Notes: generated by a model from the letters alone, not told the origin. DNA of 64,000 nucleotides from Cordia subcordata (GCA_028554755.1 JAPTOF010000002.1:27957001-28021000); one strand, 5' to 3'; positions 49,787-63,149 are shown, counted from the first letter of the stretch. Program-made: numbers and translations.

Positions 49787-50524
49787 TGAGTTTGAATATT
49801 ATTCCAATAATGAAACGAGTAATGATGAAAATGAGAAAAATATATTGTCTTTTTCCTTTTTCTTTGCAGTCACATCGATACGGAGGAATCTTTCCATTTT
49901 ATTTATTTATTTATTTTACTCCCCTTGATAAATAAAAAAAATAATTTATAATTACAAAATATAATTATAATATTATAATATTATGAGATAATTTTTTACT
50001 GACAATAAAAGAGGTCATGGTAATTGTCTAATTGAAGCATGAATGAGGTGAAAAGTCGGAAGAACAAAAGAGGCCAAATGCTTTTAACTTATTCATTTGA
50101 GTAGGCTTTCGAGCTATGCTAGTAAAGGACAGGGAAACTATACATGTGCAACCTATCAGACAATGAATCCGCAAAAAACCTATCAGACAATGAGATAACA
50201 CAATGCCTGCCGGCTAATGGCTTTGTCCTATTAAAAAGCGGAAAAACCACTTGGATAATTTTTTGCATTATTGGACTCAATTGTCGCAAAGAAAAATTGT
50301 GAGTTGGGTTTGGTTTCGGATTCACGAGGAAAGGTACAACAGAAGAAACCAAAGACTAACATCATAATGGAAGACAATGAAGGAAGATTTTTCTTTTCCC
50401 CTTCCTCGGACATGATTCAATTAGTTGCGGTTCACAAGAGTTTCGGAATATATTCAAATTTTAGGCTGACATGCGATTGAAAGTTTTATTCTTGACTTCC
50501 TTAATACGTTTTTAGAGTAAAACT

Positions 50525-50830
50525 TTGCACTCAAAATTTACTAATTGACCGTTGAAATATATACATTTTCCTTGTCATTAAAGAAAAGAAAGAGAATATA
50601 TATTTGTACCATAACAAAAGTGAGCATTTACACTTGCACAAAAATGAGGAGAATGAAATTTTTGGCCTTGTAGGGGGCTAAGATGAGCATTTATACTCAA
50701 AATTTACTAGTTGATAGTTGAGATATATAGATTTTCCTTGTCAATGTTTATATCATAACAAACGGGAGCATTTATGCTTCCTCACGTAAAGTGTGGAGAA
50801 TGAAACTTGGCCTTGTACGGGCCAAAAATG
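50525..50830. repeat. Diverged tandem duplication
   Basis: Copy 1 (about 50525-50690) and copy 2 (about 50695-50830) share, in order, CTCAAAATTTACTA, a GTTGA(A/G)ATATATA segment, ATTTTCCTTGTCA, CATAACAAA, GAGCATTTA, GGAGAATGAAA and GGCCTTGTA. Copy 2 lacks an A/G-rich piece. No gene overlaps them. Confidence 0.65.
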
Positions 50831-52524
50831 AGCATCGTAAAAAGTTTAGACTTTAGAGTTCATCCCTTCCTTTTGACCACAATTTCAGGGGATTATTATG
50901 TTTCGGGTCATTCAATAATTATTGCAATCCTCCCTTACACATTCTTTCTTTCTCTCTTTCTTTTTTTTTTTTTTTGTTTTCTTTTTCCCAAATGGAAGTC
51001 GAGTCCAGCTATTAGACGTTACTAGTTTCTCCAAAACAAGCAAGAAAACGATTCTGAAAGAATCCAAATATAATGTATATGTTAATGAGTACAAATCCAA
51101 ACAACAAAACTTAAAAGTTATATCAAATGGTATAGTTCATTTGTTAGTTGTATGGAGGATTAAAAGTACGACTCTTGCTCTCTCATTGGCTGGTTTGGCA
51201 TTAATTTCTACTTCATTAATCTTATTGATAGGCATATTTGTTGTATTTGCTTTTCCTCCTGATGGTTGGTCAAGTAAGAAAAAAAGGTGTATTTTATTAG
51301 TGCGTTATTATGGATTAGGTTAGTCTTTCTAATAGATATCCTTAATTCTCTTTATATCTTGAATTCACATTCAAATACAAAAATAATTCCAATATAACGC
51401 ATATCAAATAGTTATAAGTGCAAAGTTTAAAGACAAATACATAATATAAAGTTTAAACATAATTGACATGAAGAAGTTAAGTTGATAAATAATAACTAAC
51501 CTAAAAAATAAGTGGCAAGTCTGAATAAGTGAATATGATAGACTTAAATAAGGGTTTTTTTTTCCCAGTCCCCAACCTGTTTCTCCGATATAATTACTCA
51601 AACTCGATTTACTTTTCTAATTTCCCAATTATCTAAAGCTGATTTCACGAAATTTAAAATCTCGAGCCTGTAATAAGATTTTCTCCATGAATGCACAGAA
51701 CACCTCTACGTTCTTAGATCACGTGATATATGGGCCAGTTAAAGCTATCGAGTCCATGGAAATAATTGATGGCGTCAAATGGACTATAGAAGAAATTTTT
51801 TGGGTCATAGACGCAACTGTAAGCTGAGCCCAGCAGAACTAATCATGATACTATATAAATCCAAACTCCAGCCCAATAGATCATACTGAAGCCCATTCTG
51901 AATCAGAACCAGCCCACAACATTAATGCTCCTATTAAAAATAAAAAAAAAACCTGCCCTACAGTATTTTTCTTTGTAAATTCAATTTAATTCTTGGTGTA
52001 AGTATTTGTATGTTACAGACTCCCGCTTGAAACGATTTTAAATTTGTCACAATATACGACCACAATAAGTAATCGACATTTTCTCTTCCATTTTAAAAGC
52101 CCAGTTACATTTATGTTTCCGTCCATTTGTGGAAAGTGAATAAGAACCAATGTTCAGGATAAACAAACAAATAGAAAAAAAAAAAAAAGAATTAGTGTTC
52201 CACACTACATGTAAACGTGAAGCATCCTAATAACTTTACTCTAAGCATAAAAAATAGGTGTGGCAAAATGAACCAAAAGGAAAGGTTGTTGAAATTGCTA
52301 GAATCGGGTCTTAAGATTTGATCCATATAAGTTTGGGCCTCAAAGAGCAGTTTCTTAAAATTTAGTGCTATATGTATGTACCCACTTAAGGGCAGATGGA
52401 GCAAATTTATGGGAATTGATGGAGGCTTGTCCTTTGGGGAAAAAATATAGAGTCAACTGATGATATCAGCAAAAGGTTTGTCCTTCGAAGTTATGGTTGA
52501 AGTTTTAATGATTGACCAAAGAGA

Positions 52525-52854
52525 TTGAAAATCGTAAAATCTAATCAAATTTTGAGAATTGGTTTTTCCGTGTTCCAATATAAGAGTAAGGAGTTGTTTG
52601 CTCGTATTTATTTACATGTTTATAAATCGATATACAAAAAGTTGAATACTCTTTACTTTTGATAAAATTTACTTATAAACGCGTAAATAAGCACAATTGA
52701 AAATCGTAAACTCTAGTCAAATTTTGAGAATTGGTTTTTTCCGTGTTCCAATATAAGACTATGGAGTTGTTTGCCCGTACTTATTTACATGTTTATAAAT
52801 CGATACTCTTTACTTTTGATAAAATTTACTTATAAACACGTAAATAAGCACAAT
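52525..52854. repeat. Tandem duplication, about 170-bp unit
   Basis: Copy 1 (52525-52696) and copy 2 (52697-about 52854) both run from TTGAAAATCGTAAA to CGTAAATAAGCACAA. They differ by scattered substitutions and by a deletion of about 16 bases in copy 2 (after AAATCGATA). The high similarity suggests a fairly recent duplication. Confidence 0.8.
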
Positions 52855-53078
52855 GGAATAGCCTCGTTTGTCTAGATATTGGACACACGAGTATCATGGT
52901 CCAAACTTGATTGACTTGAGTAGAACTTCCTCTAGTTTAGAGATTGATATGCAATCCTCTCTACATCCTGATTGTGCTAAGTGCAAGTAGTTGGTGTTCG
53001 TTCTTTTTGAATTTAAAACGTTGACGTCTTAGATCTTAATTATGAATTTTTATGATCCATATTATTCAATTTTCAAAC

Positions 53079-53566
53079 TAAGGGTGTGTTTGGATTGGAG
53101 GGGAAAATTTTAATAAAGGAAAGGAAAGGAAAGGAAAGGAAAGGATTATAAATGAAAGGAGAGGAAATAGGTAATTCATATTTGGATTAGAGTTTTTTTG
53201 CAGGGAAAAGGAACATAAATGATTATGAAAATTTTGTGTTTGGATTGGAAGGGAAATGAGAGGAAGGATAATTTTTTTTTGTAAATTTACTTATGCATCC
53301 TTTTTCTTATTTTGTATCCAAGTTGTAATATTTTAATAAGACAAAAGTCTAGGGTTAAAATTATCCTTACACAAAATTGAGGAATCCTCTCCCCTCAAAT
53401 CATTCTAATTTGGAGGGTTAAAAAATGAGGGGAATGGGGAGATTTTGCTTTTCCTTCCAAAACCCTCCCCCTCCCAATACTTTAAAAACAAACAAGGGAT
53501 GAGATACCAAAATCCCTCCCTTCCCTTTCCTTTCCCCCCATTCCCCTCAATCCAAACAGCTCCTAA
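53079..53566. mobile_element. Tourist-like MITE, 482 bp, with GGAAA repeat
   Basis: The element 53082-53563 lies between TAA copies at 53079-53081 and 53564-53566. The left end GGGTGTGTTTGGATTG and the right end on the other strand, GGAGCTGTTTGGATTG, are inverted repeats that extend into GGAGGGGAAAA and GAGGGGAATGG. A short AAAGG tandem repeat lies at about 53118-53143. It encodes nothing and belongs to the PIF/Harbinger-type MITEs by its target and ends. Confidence 0.65.
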
Positions 53567-53569
53567 AAG

Positions 53570-54785
53570 TTTATTGAATGTATATCACACCCAAAGCTTA
53601 CTCAGAAGATCACCGAGTGTTTTGGGTGGAGCCAGTGACGGACCCAGAATTGTTAGTTAGGGGTGGCAAAAAAAAACATTTATACCAAGTTAATATTCAG
53701 TTTAAGTTTGTGATCTAAATCCCAAACTAGTCACTTCTAAAATAATAATGAACTATAAAATAAGATATTGGATACTAATAAAACTTATTTGTGTAAGTTT
53801 TTAGAATCATCGAATACAAATAGATCACATAAAGCATAAAAATATCTGAAAATTATGTTTTAACATCAAACATGATAACAATAAAGAATAGAAAAACTCG
53901 TTTTCTAAACAATTGACAAGAATGAAAAAATTAAGTTAATTATTTCACCACGATAAAAAAAAAAAACCATAATATTCATATAAGCACAAATCATTAATAT
54001 AAAAGTAGTTAAAAACTAAAATCGAAGTTGAGAATACTAACCTGATTTACGAGGCGAGAGGGTTTGTAACTATTTTGATATAATAACTTGTGAAAAATAG
54101 CTTGAGATAATAAATATAATAAACTTAAAAATTGTGGTTTACAAAAATTTAAAAATTAAAAAACTAAATTGATTTGGAAATATGTAAGAACTTTATTTAT
54201 TTATTTTTGTTTTATGTCGAAGTCAAACTTTTTTTTTTCTTTACTAATGAGTGCTTGGGTTTGTTTGATTGAGCCCGTGTCATTCTACTTGCTTTTGTTT
54301 GTGCTAAGCAACAAATAGAAGAATTGCAAAAGGACTCGAACATTGGAGCTACATTTCAACCTTTGTGCACTTAACCACCAATCCAAGTAGGCATAACCTG
54401 TTGTTTAAAGGGTGACAAAATCATACACACCAAAACTTTTAACCTACAAGACTAAAAAATAAATTAAAAAATTAAAAATTCAGGGGTGACGGCCACCACC
54501 GCAAGCGACAACGTTAGGTCGGCCCTTGGTTGGAGCCTTGGAGGGGCATGGAAATGGAAATCATGAAAAACAAACTCTCTAACAACAAAATAAATAAATA
54601 ATGAAAAATAAAAATGAGTGATGGGGAAGAGCAATCAATGAATCAATCGTCTGGTGGGCCCACGCAATCCGAAGAGAATGATATTAATCTTTGCAGTGGT
54701 GATGCCGTGACGGGGGGTTTGTTGGAATTAAGGGACTTATAGGGTCAATAGGACACTCGCATTATATGTCCAACTTTTCTCTGGT
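53570..54785. other. Intergenic DNA, no gene seen
   Basis: AT-rich sequence with no recognisable coding frame. The segment GGGGTGACGGCCACCACCGC near 54482 is a small GC-richer island of unknown origin. Confidence 0.4.
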
Positions 54786-54789
54786 GTCT

Positions 54790-55020
54790 CATAGGGCTCG
54801 TTGGATAGGCTTTTTTTTTAAAGTATTTTTTAAAATAATTTTTGAAAAATAATTTTATTTGAGAAGTTAAAAATTTTGACTTTTAAAAAAAATTATATTT
54901 AAATTTTTTTTAAAATTTTAACTTTTTTAAAAATCAAATCAAATAATTATTACAAATTTAACATAACTTAAAAAAAAAAAGTACTTTTTTCAGAAAAAAA
55001 AAAATCTAAACAAACCTATG
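54790..55020. mobile_element. Tourist-like MITE, degraded copy
   Basis: The sequence follows the 17034-17247 family: GGGCTCGTTGGATAGGC on the left and AATCTAAACAAACC on the right, with the shared segment AATAATTATTACAAATTTAAC in between. The flanking bases no longer form a clean TTA duplication. Confidence 0.45.
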
Positions 55021-55244
55021 CTAGATTTAGCCCTCCAATCACCGGTGCCTATACCTTGCACCTAACTGGTGTGCCCTTAGAGCACTATGTATATATGTGA
55101 GCTTGTCTTACACGCGCTTGACCTAAAAAAAAAAAAAAAAAAACTGAATTAGTGCCACACCTAGAGATGAAAAGCAGAAATGTGAAAGCCAAGAAAGAAA
55201 TAAGAGAAGCTGAGAAAGACAGATAAAAGGAAAGAAAAGTTTAA

Positions 55245-55760
55245 TTTAATTTTTAAATTTTAAAAAATTAAAAAATTATTATTAAAAATATATTTCATAC
55301 CGTCACAATTTTTATACTATATGTTCACAAATTTTATTTATTTACAAATTTTATATTTTATGTTCATAATTTTAATATTCTTTAATTGTTTCAATATTTT
55401 TTAATTATTTACAAATATATGATTATAATTTTTATACTATATATTCATAATTTTTATATTATACGATCATCATATTACAACTTCACAATTTTTAATAATT
55501 TATATATTTTATATTACATGTTTACAATATTCACAATATTTTAATACTTTACGTTCAAAAATTTTAATGGTTCATAATTTTTATATAATATGTACATAAA
55601 TTTAATTATTCACCACTTCTACACTGTATACTAAAAAACTTTTATATTATATGTTTACAAGTTCACAACCTCTCCCTAATACATTCACAACTATAAACAT
55701 TAAGTTCACAACTTTAATTGAAATATTCATAACTATACACTGACATATTCACAATCTAGT
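55245..55760. repeat. AT-rich degenerate repeat with TTCACAA motifs
   Basis: About 500 bases are built from variants of TATGTTCACAATTTTTATA, spaced irregularly. The motif drifts from TTCATAATTTTTATA to TTCACAACTTTAAT along the array. It codes for nothing; a decayed minisatellite is the simplest reading. Confidence 0.5.
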
Positions 55761-57312
55761 TCACATTTGTAAACTTTGGTTAGCCAGCCCCTCCACTCTT
55801 TGCCATTCTCTTTTACAAAGCAAAATGAAAAAGAAAAAAAAAAATGGCAACCACTCCACAACCACTACCACTGTCGTTGCCACCACCACCACCACCATAA
55901 TAAAAGCATAAAGAATTAAGTTAGTTAAATTAAGAGAAATAATTCACTGATTATTTTTTTCTTTTTTCTTAATTTGTGAATATTATGCCTGTGTTTTCGC
56001 TTGGCTGATGGTTCCTGACCCATGAGATTAAAGACAACCGACGATAAATTGGAGTTAGAATAGGAATCCACTGGCTCTTGCTTCATTGCATGCAGCGGCT
56101 TCGAGTGTGAACCCATGAGCAAAGTTTCTAAAGGAGCAAAGACTGAAAGCACTGCATCAGAAGGGAAAATCGACAGCTAAGGAAACGAGTCAAACGATGA
56201 AGTAAAAGAAAGGCAATAATAGTAATTTGCTGATTTGTTCTGGCTTGCTTTTTTTGATCTAATAGCATTCTCGCCTAACGAGAAGAACTACAGCCATGGA
56301 GGATTTCTCTGCTTCAGATGCCAATACAGAATTTCAGCGATATCACCAATCCAGTTTCTTGGGGATCTAAGGTCGGCGAGAAAAGAAGAGAGGCAAGGGT
56401 GAGAATAAAGAGGGAGAGGTGAGAAGACAAAGATAAGGCTCTTATCGTGAGTATAGTGGAGAGAATTTTTTTTTTTAATAAAAATATATATAGGTGTGTG
56501 CACCACACGCGTTTGGTGGTGTATGATGCATAGTAGGTTTACGTAATTAAAGTGTACGGTATAATTTGCGTCCAATCACAACGTGTAAAGGACCCCATTT
56601 TTTGTCACTATCTCAAGGATAGGATTCAATATAAATTTAGATCAGAGAATCCTCAGTTTAGATTTTATTGAATTTTTCTTATTACACATATATATATATA
56701 TATATGTATGAATGTATGTCTGTATGTATAAGTTTAATAGCGAGTTGACATGCTTATTACATGTATATGTGTGTGTGTGTGTGATGGAGGGCCTAGCTAG
56801 GTGTTGGTTTTTAGGTTCATATATGTTTTTGATTCTAAGCACATTAAAGGCAACAAGAAGTTTAAGGAGTGTAATTAAAGACAAGAACTACTCTTAATTA
56901 ATCTTTTGTAGGTTTAATTGAGCCTAGTTTTCTATAGAAATAGGACATGAGGTGAGTGTTAGTTTGAGAGGGTTTTCAACACCTTAGCCTCCCAAAAATT
57001 ATAACATAACATTATGAGGAGAGTTTAGGTTTTATGATGCACAAAATTAGTTGCGTGAGAATTTATGATTTTTTTCTATACGTAAAATCAAGTGTTGCGG
57101 CAATTATCTCTTAGTGGATTTTTCTTTGAAATAAAACATAAATATACACTAGTTAAGTATGACGAACCATGCATAATCAAAAAAAATTTTATTTCTTGAA
57201 TTTTAATATATAAGATCCCCCACCACTTGTCAACATAAGCATTTGTCTTTTTATTTGAAGCTGGTAATATAATTGAATGAAAGTCCCATTATTGTCAATT
57301 CTCACAAGGAAC
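55761..57312. other. Intergenic DNA with one orphan coding-like frame
   Basis: A minus-strand frame of 75 codons (55925-56152) contains HAMKQEPVDSYSNSN and AKRKHRHNIHK; its composition is more protein-like than the random frames around it. An acceptor-like CTGATGCAG lies at its upstream end. I do not recognise the protein and found no partner exons, so it may be a gene fragment or chance. TA and GTGT microsatellites lie near 56688-56705 and 56765-56785. Confidence 0.3.
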
Positions 57313-57535
57313 TAAGGGCATGTTTTGGAGCAACCTTTTTTCATGGAAAATTATTTTATCAAAAAAGCATATCTTTTTTGTGCAATATATATTTGGGTTG
57401 ACATTTAAAAAGCTTTAAAAAGATTTCCAACTTCAAAGAGTCCAAATTTTCACTTTCCAAAAAAAAGTCTTTTTTAAGTTATAGAAAAAAAAACTTTTTT
57501 TTTAAATAAAAAAAGTTGATCTAAAAAAACCCTAA
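57313..57535. mobile_element. Tourist-like MITE, 217 bp
   Basis: The element 57316-57532 lies between TAA copies at 57313-57315 and 57533-57535. Its ends are GGGCATGTTTTGGAGC and, on the other strand, GGGTTTTTTTAGATCA. The inside is A and T runs. Confidence 0.55.
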
Positions 57536-57820
57536 TGGCGATAAGCCTGGCCAGCATAAGCTACAAGCTGGGTAAATTTATGGAATTTATTTGCTCAACA
57601 GTCTATAAGAGTCAAAATTTTCACTTTCTAAAAAAAAGTATTTTTTTAAGTTACAGGAAAAAAATTTTTTTTTATAAAAAAAATTGATCTAAAAAAACCC
57701 TAATTGTGATAAGCCTAGCCAGCATAAGCTATAAGCTGGGTAAAGAAAAACCAAAACCTGATGGATAAGCTTAGCCAGTATAAGCTGTAAGCTGGGTAAA
57801 GAAAAACCAAAACCGGATGG
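57438..57820. repeat. Tandem duplication spanning a MITE end and its flank
   Basis: Unit 1 (57438-about 57575) and unit 2 (57609-57764) both run from GAGTC-AAATTTTCACTTTC through the MITE right end CTAAAAAAACCCTAAT into the flank AGCATAAGCT. A third, shorter copy of only the flank part follows (57765-57820). Because the repeat crosses the MITE boundary, the duplication must have happened after the MITE inserted. Confidence 0.7.
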
Positions 57821-60551
57821 CATCCCCCGGAGAGAGAGAGAGAGAGAAAGAGAGCGACAGAGAGAGAGGGGTCCACAAGCGTAAAGTGATAGAAAAATGG
57901 GAGGACAATAGTGGGGTTAATTAAGATAGAAGAGAGACTCACCCATACAGAGATAACATTGCAACTATGACCAAAAAAAAAAGAAAGATAATGCAAAATT
58001 TCGCATACGAGGAAGAGAGGAGAGAAAATAAATTTTAATTAATTTGATCCAAAAAAAATTAAAAGGCTGCCAAACATAGCATGGAATTGGAAATCAGGGG
58101 TCAGTCTCCAGGCCTTCTTTATCTCGTCTTGTCAACGTCTTTGCTTCCTTTTTCCTCCACCCCACTCCTCATCTCTCTCTCTCTGGGGAGAAAGAGAGAG
58201 ATGCTAAGACAGTAATGACTAATGAAACCAAAAAACAAAGGAAGAATCTTCAGAGTGTGCTCCACAAAGTTTAAGTGCCAAATGACATGAGAACAGAACG
58301 GGGATGACCCAATAGGGCAGTAGGGTGGATTCTAACAAATTACCACGATGAGTAGTGTTTTAATTTGAGATGAAAATTTGTCACAAAATCCATATGTATA
58401 TATGTTAAAATTAGAGTGTGTTTGAGCCATTTACTAGTTATTGATGAAGATAGCAAACTAGGGTTTAATCATATGGCTGGAGTTAGGTAGCAATTCTAGC
58501 GTAAACAAGTGGTGTCAAAGTTAGATTCCCATGTGTCACATTTAAAGGACTAATTTATTGTGATTAAAAATTTTAAATTTAAATTCATTTTCTCATCTTA
58601 TAAATATTTGTCATACTTTTGATTAGTCTAAGCATGTATTCAACATGTAATTATGCCATAAAATTTCTTACTTTAACAAATCCAATACAATTATGACACC
58701 TAAGGTGGTAGGTTCTTTATCAATTAAAAAGTGCTTAAGTTAGTAGTCAAATCATTTTCTCTTGCATAATTTCACCCATCAATGCCCTATCACTTCTCTC
58801 AATCAAATTTCATTGATAGAGGTTCATAATATCTAAACTATAATCGTGTTATTATTCACCGACAATATTAATCTCTTATTATATAACATCATATGATATT
58901 ACGAAAAAACACAAATCGTCTCTAACCATGACATCTAACTAAGAAGAGTGCCCTTTAGGCAATATATGCTCGTTTTATTTATTTATTTATACAACTTGAG
59001 AATTATCTCCACCACCTACTCAACTCCCAATACATAGACAAAATTAGTATTGATCTTGTCTACAACCTATCGCTTATCTAATGGATAAATGTGAATTAAA
59101 ATTTCTAACTACAACAATCTGTCCCATAACATGCACCGGTTCAATCAAGTGTCTAATCTCATAAATAAAAAAGTTAACAAGTACATCTCTACCTTCAAAC
59201 GATTTTGAACCTCATGTCTTTGCCTTAATGGCATCTGTTATTCACCACCTGAGCTGGCCCTTGCCCCTTGGGGCATATATGCTAGTGTTTTAAACGGGTG
59301 GCTTTCTTTTTGATTAGTATTCTTTGGTGTACTTATGATCCTTTTGACCACAGCCACAAAAGAACTTCTTCTAGATTGCTTATTAGTTTGCACTCACCTT
59401 CACGGTTATTAGTCATCAATTTTTTGGGCAGCTTGTTGTAATTAAAATGGTTACAGGCCAGCTGACATGAAGGTGACTGGCGTACGGTGTCAGTCCCCAT
59501 CGCGTCAGACATCCTCTCATCCCCTTGAGGTTGGGTGGGTTCACATGTTACATAAATTTCTTATAGTTACTAAGTATATATGTTTGTTCACTTTCTTACG
59601 GATGTTCTCCATCATCATCATCACCCTCCTCATCCTCCTCTTCTTGTACTCTTTCCCGCCAAGAATATATGTATAAGCTTAAAAGTGGATTCCCCTTTTA
59701 TTTTCTTTTCCAAATCATACAGAAAACGACGTAGAAAAACACTTATTGCATAAGCAGGAGAGAATCAAATTTCTTGACCTAACTGTACCAATTAGAAAAG
59801 CGTTTGGTGATGAACCATACATAGTTGGAGTAATTTTCTAGAATAAGTCATGATTAATTCGATATTCAAGTTTCATTTTGCTATGATAATTGTTTTATAC
59901 ACCTGTTTCCGATTTAAACCCATGTCGTTACTACTAAATAAAGTATTCTCCAAGGTTCTTTTATGGGCTTGCTTCAAACTTTAACGTAGTATCATGGGAG
60001 TTAAATTATGACATATTCTTGGTATTAAAGGTTGAAAAAATCGCTGTCGTACTTGATTAATCGCACTTTACTGTTCAAACTGAATAATCGTTGTTTTTCT
60101 ATGTATCTATTATTATCTTATGGCTCCTAAGTTAGACTAGGATTGTGACTTCTTGGTCAGCTAAATTTGCTTAAGTTGGATGGATGTCACAACTCTATAA
60201 ATTGGAAGCTTGTAAGCTTGAAAGATCATCAGATAGATTATAAGTTGAACTAAAATTAAGGTCTTAAACTTTGTTTTGGAAGAAATATTTTCTTATATAT
60301 TTTTCTTTTATGTATATATGTATGTATATGTATATTTTCTTAGGTCAATTCCTTTTGAGTAGTGAGCTTTTCTTTCGAAGATATTGCAACCTCTTTCTTT
60401 ACAATGGTTAACCTTTATCCTAATTCAGTAATTCTTACTTGTATTAGCTCCTCATTCATCATTTTCCCGCATCACTTGTCCTCCAAGAGGTGGATTTATT
60501 CCTATTTAATTCTTGTGTTCGATGATTACTATTATTACTATTACTATTACT

Positions 60552-60586
<35 letters not shown>

Positions 60587-62375
60587 TTATTATTATTATT
60601 TATTATTATTATGCTCACGTGATAGATATTCAGAAACCAACAAAAATATTGATACTTATTTGCACTAATCAAAATTCTACTGAATAATAATTTTATATTG
60701 TAAAAATAATTAATATATTCGATATTATTAAAGCATTCACCTATTCTTTTTATATTACAGAATTAATTATTTTACTACATATATTTTAAATCTTTGATTT
60801 CAATCTTACCATTAATGAAATAAGAAAACAACCCTAGAAGAACTTAAGGGACAGTAGTGTAGTCACTCAAATGTAAAAAGCGACCTTTCTAATTGCTAAG
60901 AGGTGAATATGGATGTTATTCTGAATATTAATTACTGAGGCAAACATAAGGTAAATGTAGAATTAGTTACTGATCAGGCAAAACCTTGCTTGTCATTTGC
61001 ACCTTATAGGAATTAAACATAATACACACGCGCACACCCTAATACCAATACTCAACAAATGTAATAGATAAAGTTGGCTGCATCGTTATTGAGCACAAAA
61101 TCACACACTGCATAAGCTCTATAGCATATTAGGATTTAGGAGAGCTTATTAATAGAAACAAATTTTAAAAGAAGAACTAGGATTTGGAAGAGCTTATTAA
61201 CAGAATAAAAGAGCTCAAAGGAGTAGAACTGAAGTAAATAATTCATATATGTGGAGAAATAGATAAAAAAAAACTTAAATGTAAGGGGAAAAGAAAAGTA
61301 AACAGTTGGAGTTGGTCTAACCTATCGAAGCAAATTTAAGGAAAACGAAAATCTACCAAATCTAATCCCCAAAAAATTCTTTCAAAAAGTTATCTCGAAA
61401 TAAGATTATGCGTTTAAGATTTAGCTTTAAGGAACTCTAACTTCATACTACGAAGAGACAGAGATAAAGTACTCAAGCATTTTCTAGTGCAATTAACATT
61501 GTTTCTTGAATTCTTGTTGTATATAATTCACTTATCTTATGCTGCAATTTTCATATGTCGGTTAAAATGTCCTGTCATTTCTTAGCTTGAGAATCTTGGA
61601 TGAGCCTAATCTAGGGTGCAGGCTTTCCCGAGGTCAAATTCTAGTCGTGCCAATCTGGCAACAGTATTTGATTTGACTTGGAATGTGGACATATTAATAT
61701 CAAAGGAAGTAATCTTCCGTCTATTTTATCAACCGTTTAAAAATTTTACATTCAAACTAATAAATCTAACTAACAGTTTCATTTTTAGATAAATTTTTAG
61801 TAACTTAACAAAAATATTATTTTCTCTTTTTTCTTATTATTTGATATTTATTTATATTTATTTTATTTTATTATTAAATAAGGATAAATTTGAAAAACCA
61901 AAATTATTTTTTTTTTAAAATTTCTCAAAATAACAGATATTTTGAGATAAAAAACTCTCTAAAATGACTAATATTGTGAGACGGAGAGAGTAAGAAATAA
62001 AGACAACCACAAATGTTTATATTTTGTATACATATATATAGGCACACGCTAAATTCTAAACCCGTGCAATATATGTACGGGTATCATCATAAATATTGTT
62101 ACTGACACTTTATATTAGTTTATATTGATCAATTAATTATATTCTAAATGATATTTACCATGAAATGGATTGTTTTCAACAAAATTTGACACTATCAATT
62201 ACATAGGCAATTATTGTATTAATGAAATTTTTAAACATTAAAAATCTAACTAATGGCTTCACAACAATTTATGTTTTTATTTTATTAAAAATATTTTTTA
62301 AATAAAGAGAAGGGCTAAAATTAATTAAGTAACTTTTCACTTTTAAATTATACGCATATTAAATGTCAGGGATTA
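57821..62375. other. Intergenic DNA, no gene seen
   Basis: GA-rich microsatellites lie at 57831-57870 and 58168-58200. A self-complementary block of trinucleotide repeats (ACT, AAT, then ATT) at about 60530-60611 could fold back on itself. I see no gene; all frames are short and AT-driven. Confidence 0.5.
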
Positions 62376-62381
62376 TATGTG

Positions 62382-62830
62382 TTGTTAGGGAATTGGGTTA
62401 ACCCGGTTTCTACTAACCTGTCGTGAATCCGTAGCGATGGGGCATGTAAACATGCATCCCATTGGCCGATGTTCTCTTTCTGATCTCCTTCATCCGCACG
62501 CCTGACATACTTTTCCGATTAGGCAAACATGTGTTCTCATGCAGGCTCTATAAATAAGCCCTGTGCACTAAAAGTAAGGTAAGCTTTTTTCACTTCAAGA
62601 ATACTATCAAAAATAGAATATTTTTTGCCTTCTCTTCTCGATTACTAAACACTTATCAATAGCTCCCTAACTTGATCGTCGAAGAACCTTTGGTAAGCAA
62701 CGTATTAGTGTCTAGATTTTCCTCATTTTGCAAGACATATCATCGCCGGAGATCACGCACTCGGAGCTTGGAATATCCGTTTCACTTAACTAGTTCCTCA
62801 CCATATCATGTGTGATAAAAATGAAATGAT
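62382..62830 (+). mobile_element. Probable solo LTR or LTR fragment
   Basis: The segment has LTR character: a start TGTTAGGGAATTGGG, balanced composition in its first 130 bases, TCTATAAATAAGCC (near 62547) as a TATA motif, and then AACTTGATCGTCGAAG (near 62669), a block often seen in the R-U5 part of plant Ty3/Gypsy LTRs. I could not fix its right end or a target duplication, and no internal region follows. Confidence 0.45.
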
Positions 62831-63149
62831 ATCCACTATTTCTCGTTAACTAATTATAAGGTGAAAATTAGTATGATATCCTATAGACTTCAAAGTTGTC
62901 TGCCTGGAAAAAATTACTGTGAAAAATGAATTATAAAGACGAGATAATATCTGCCATTTCCTCGTTATTTATAAGGTGAAAAAAATATGAGATCATATAT
63001 ATACTTTCCAAATTTGTCTATATGAAAAAACTAAGACACACTTTACTCATGCTCTAACGTACGCGTTGGTGCTACTCTATAAATTGAATTAAATAAACTG
63101 CAAAAATTAAGGATTTTTTTACTTATAGATTTCTTGTGTTTAGATATAA

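Larger units (their letters stand above)
47267..53078. other. Intergenic DNA, no gene seen
   Basis: This region is AT-rich with A/T runs, a TA microsatellite near 49754-49780 and pyrimidine tracts near 50940-50975. Frames of up to 133 codons (plus, 50922-51323) are present; that one starts in a T-rich tract and contains one hydrophobic stretch, but it matches nothing I know. Two tandem duplications are listed separately. Confidence 0.45.

Noticed and set aside
50922..51323. 133-codon frame with a hydrophobic segment, as a small membrane protein
   Set aside because: It starts in a T-rich tract, has no family match and sits among tandem repeats and AT-rich DNA.
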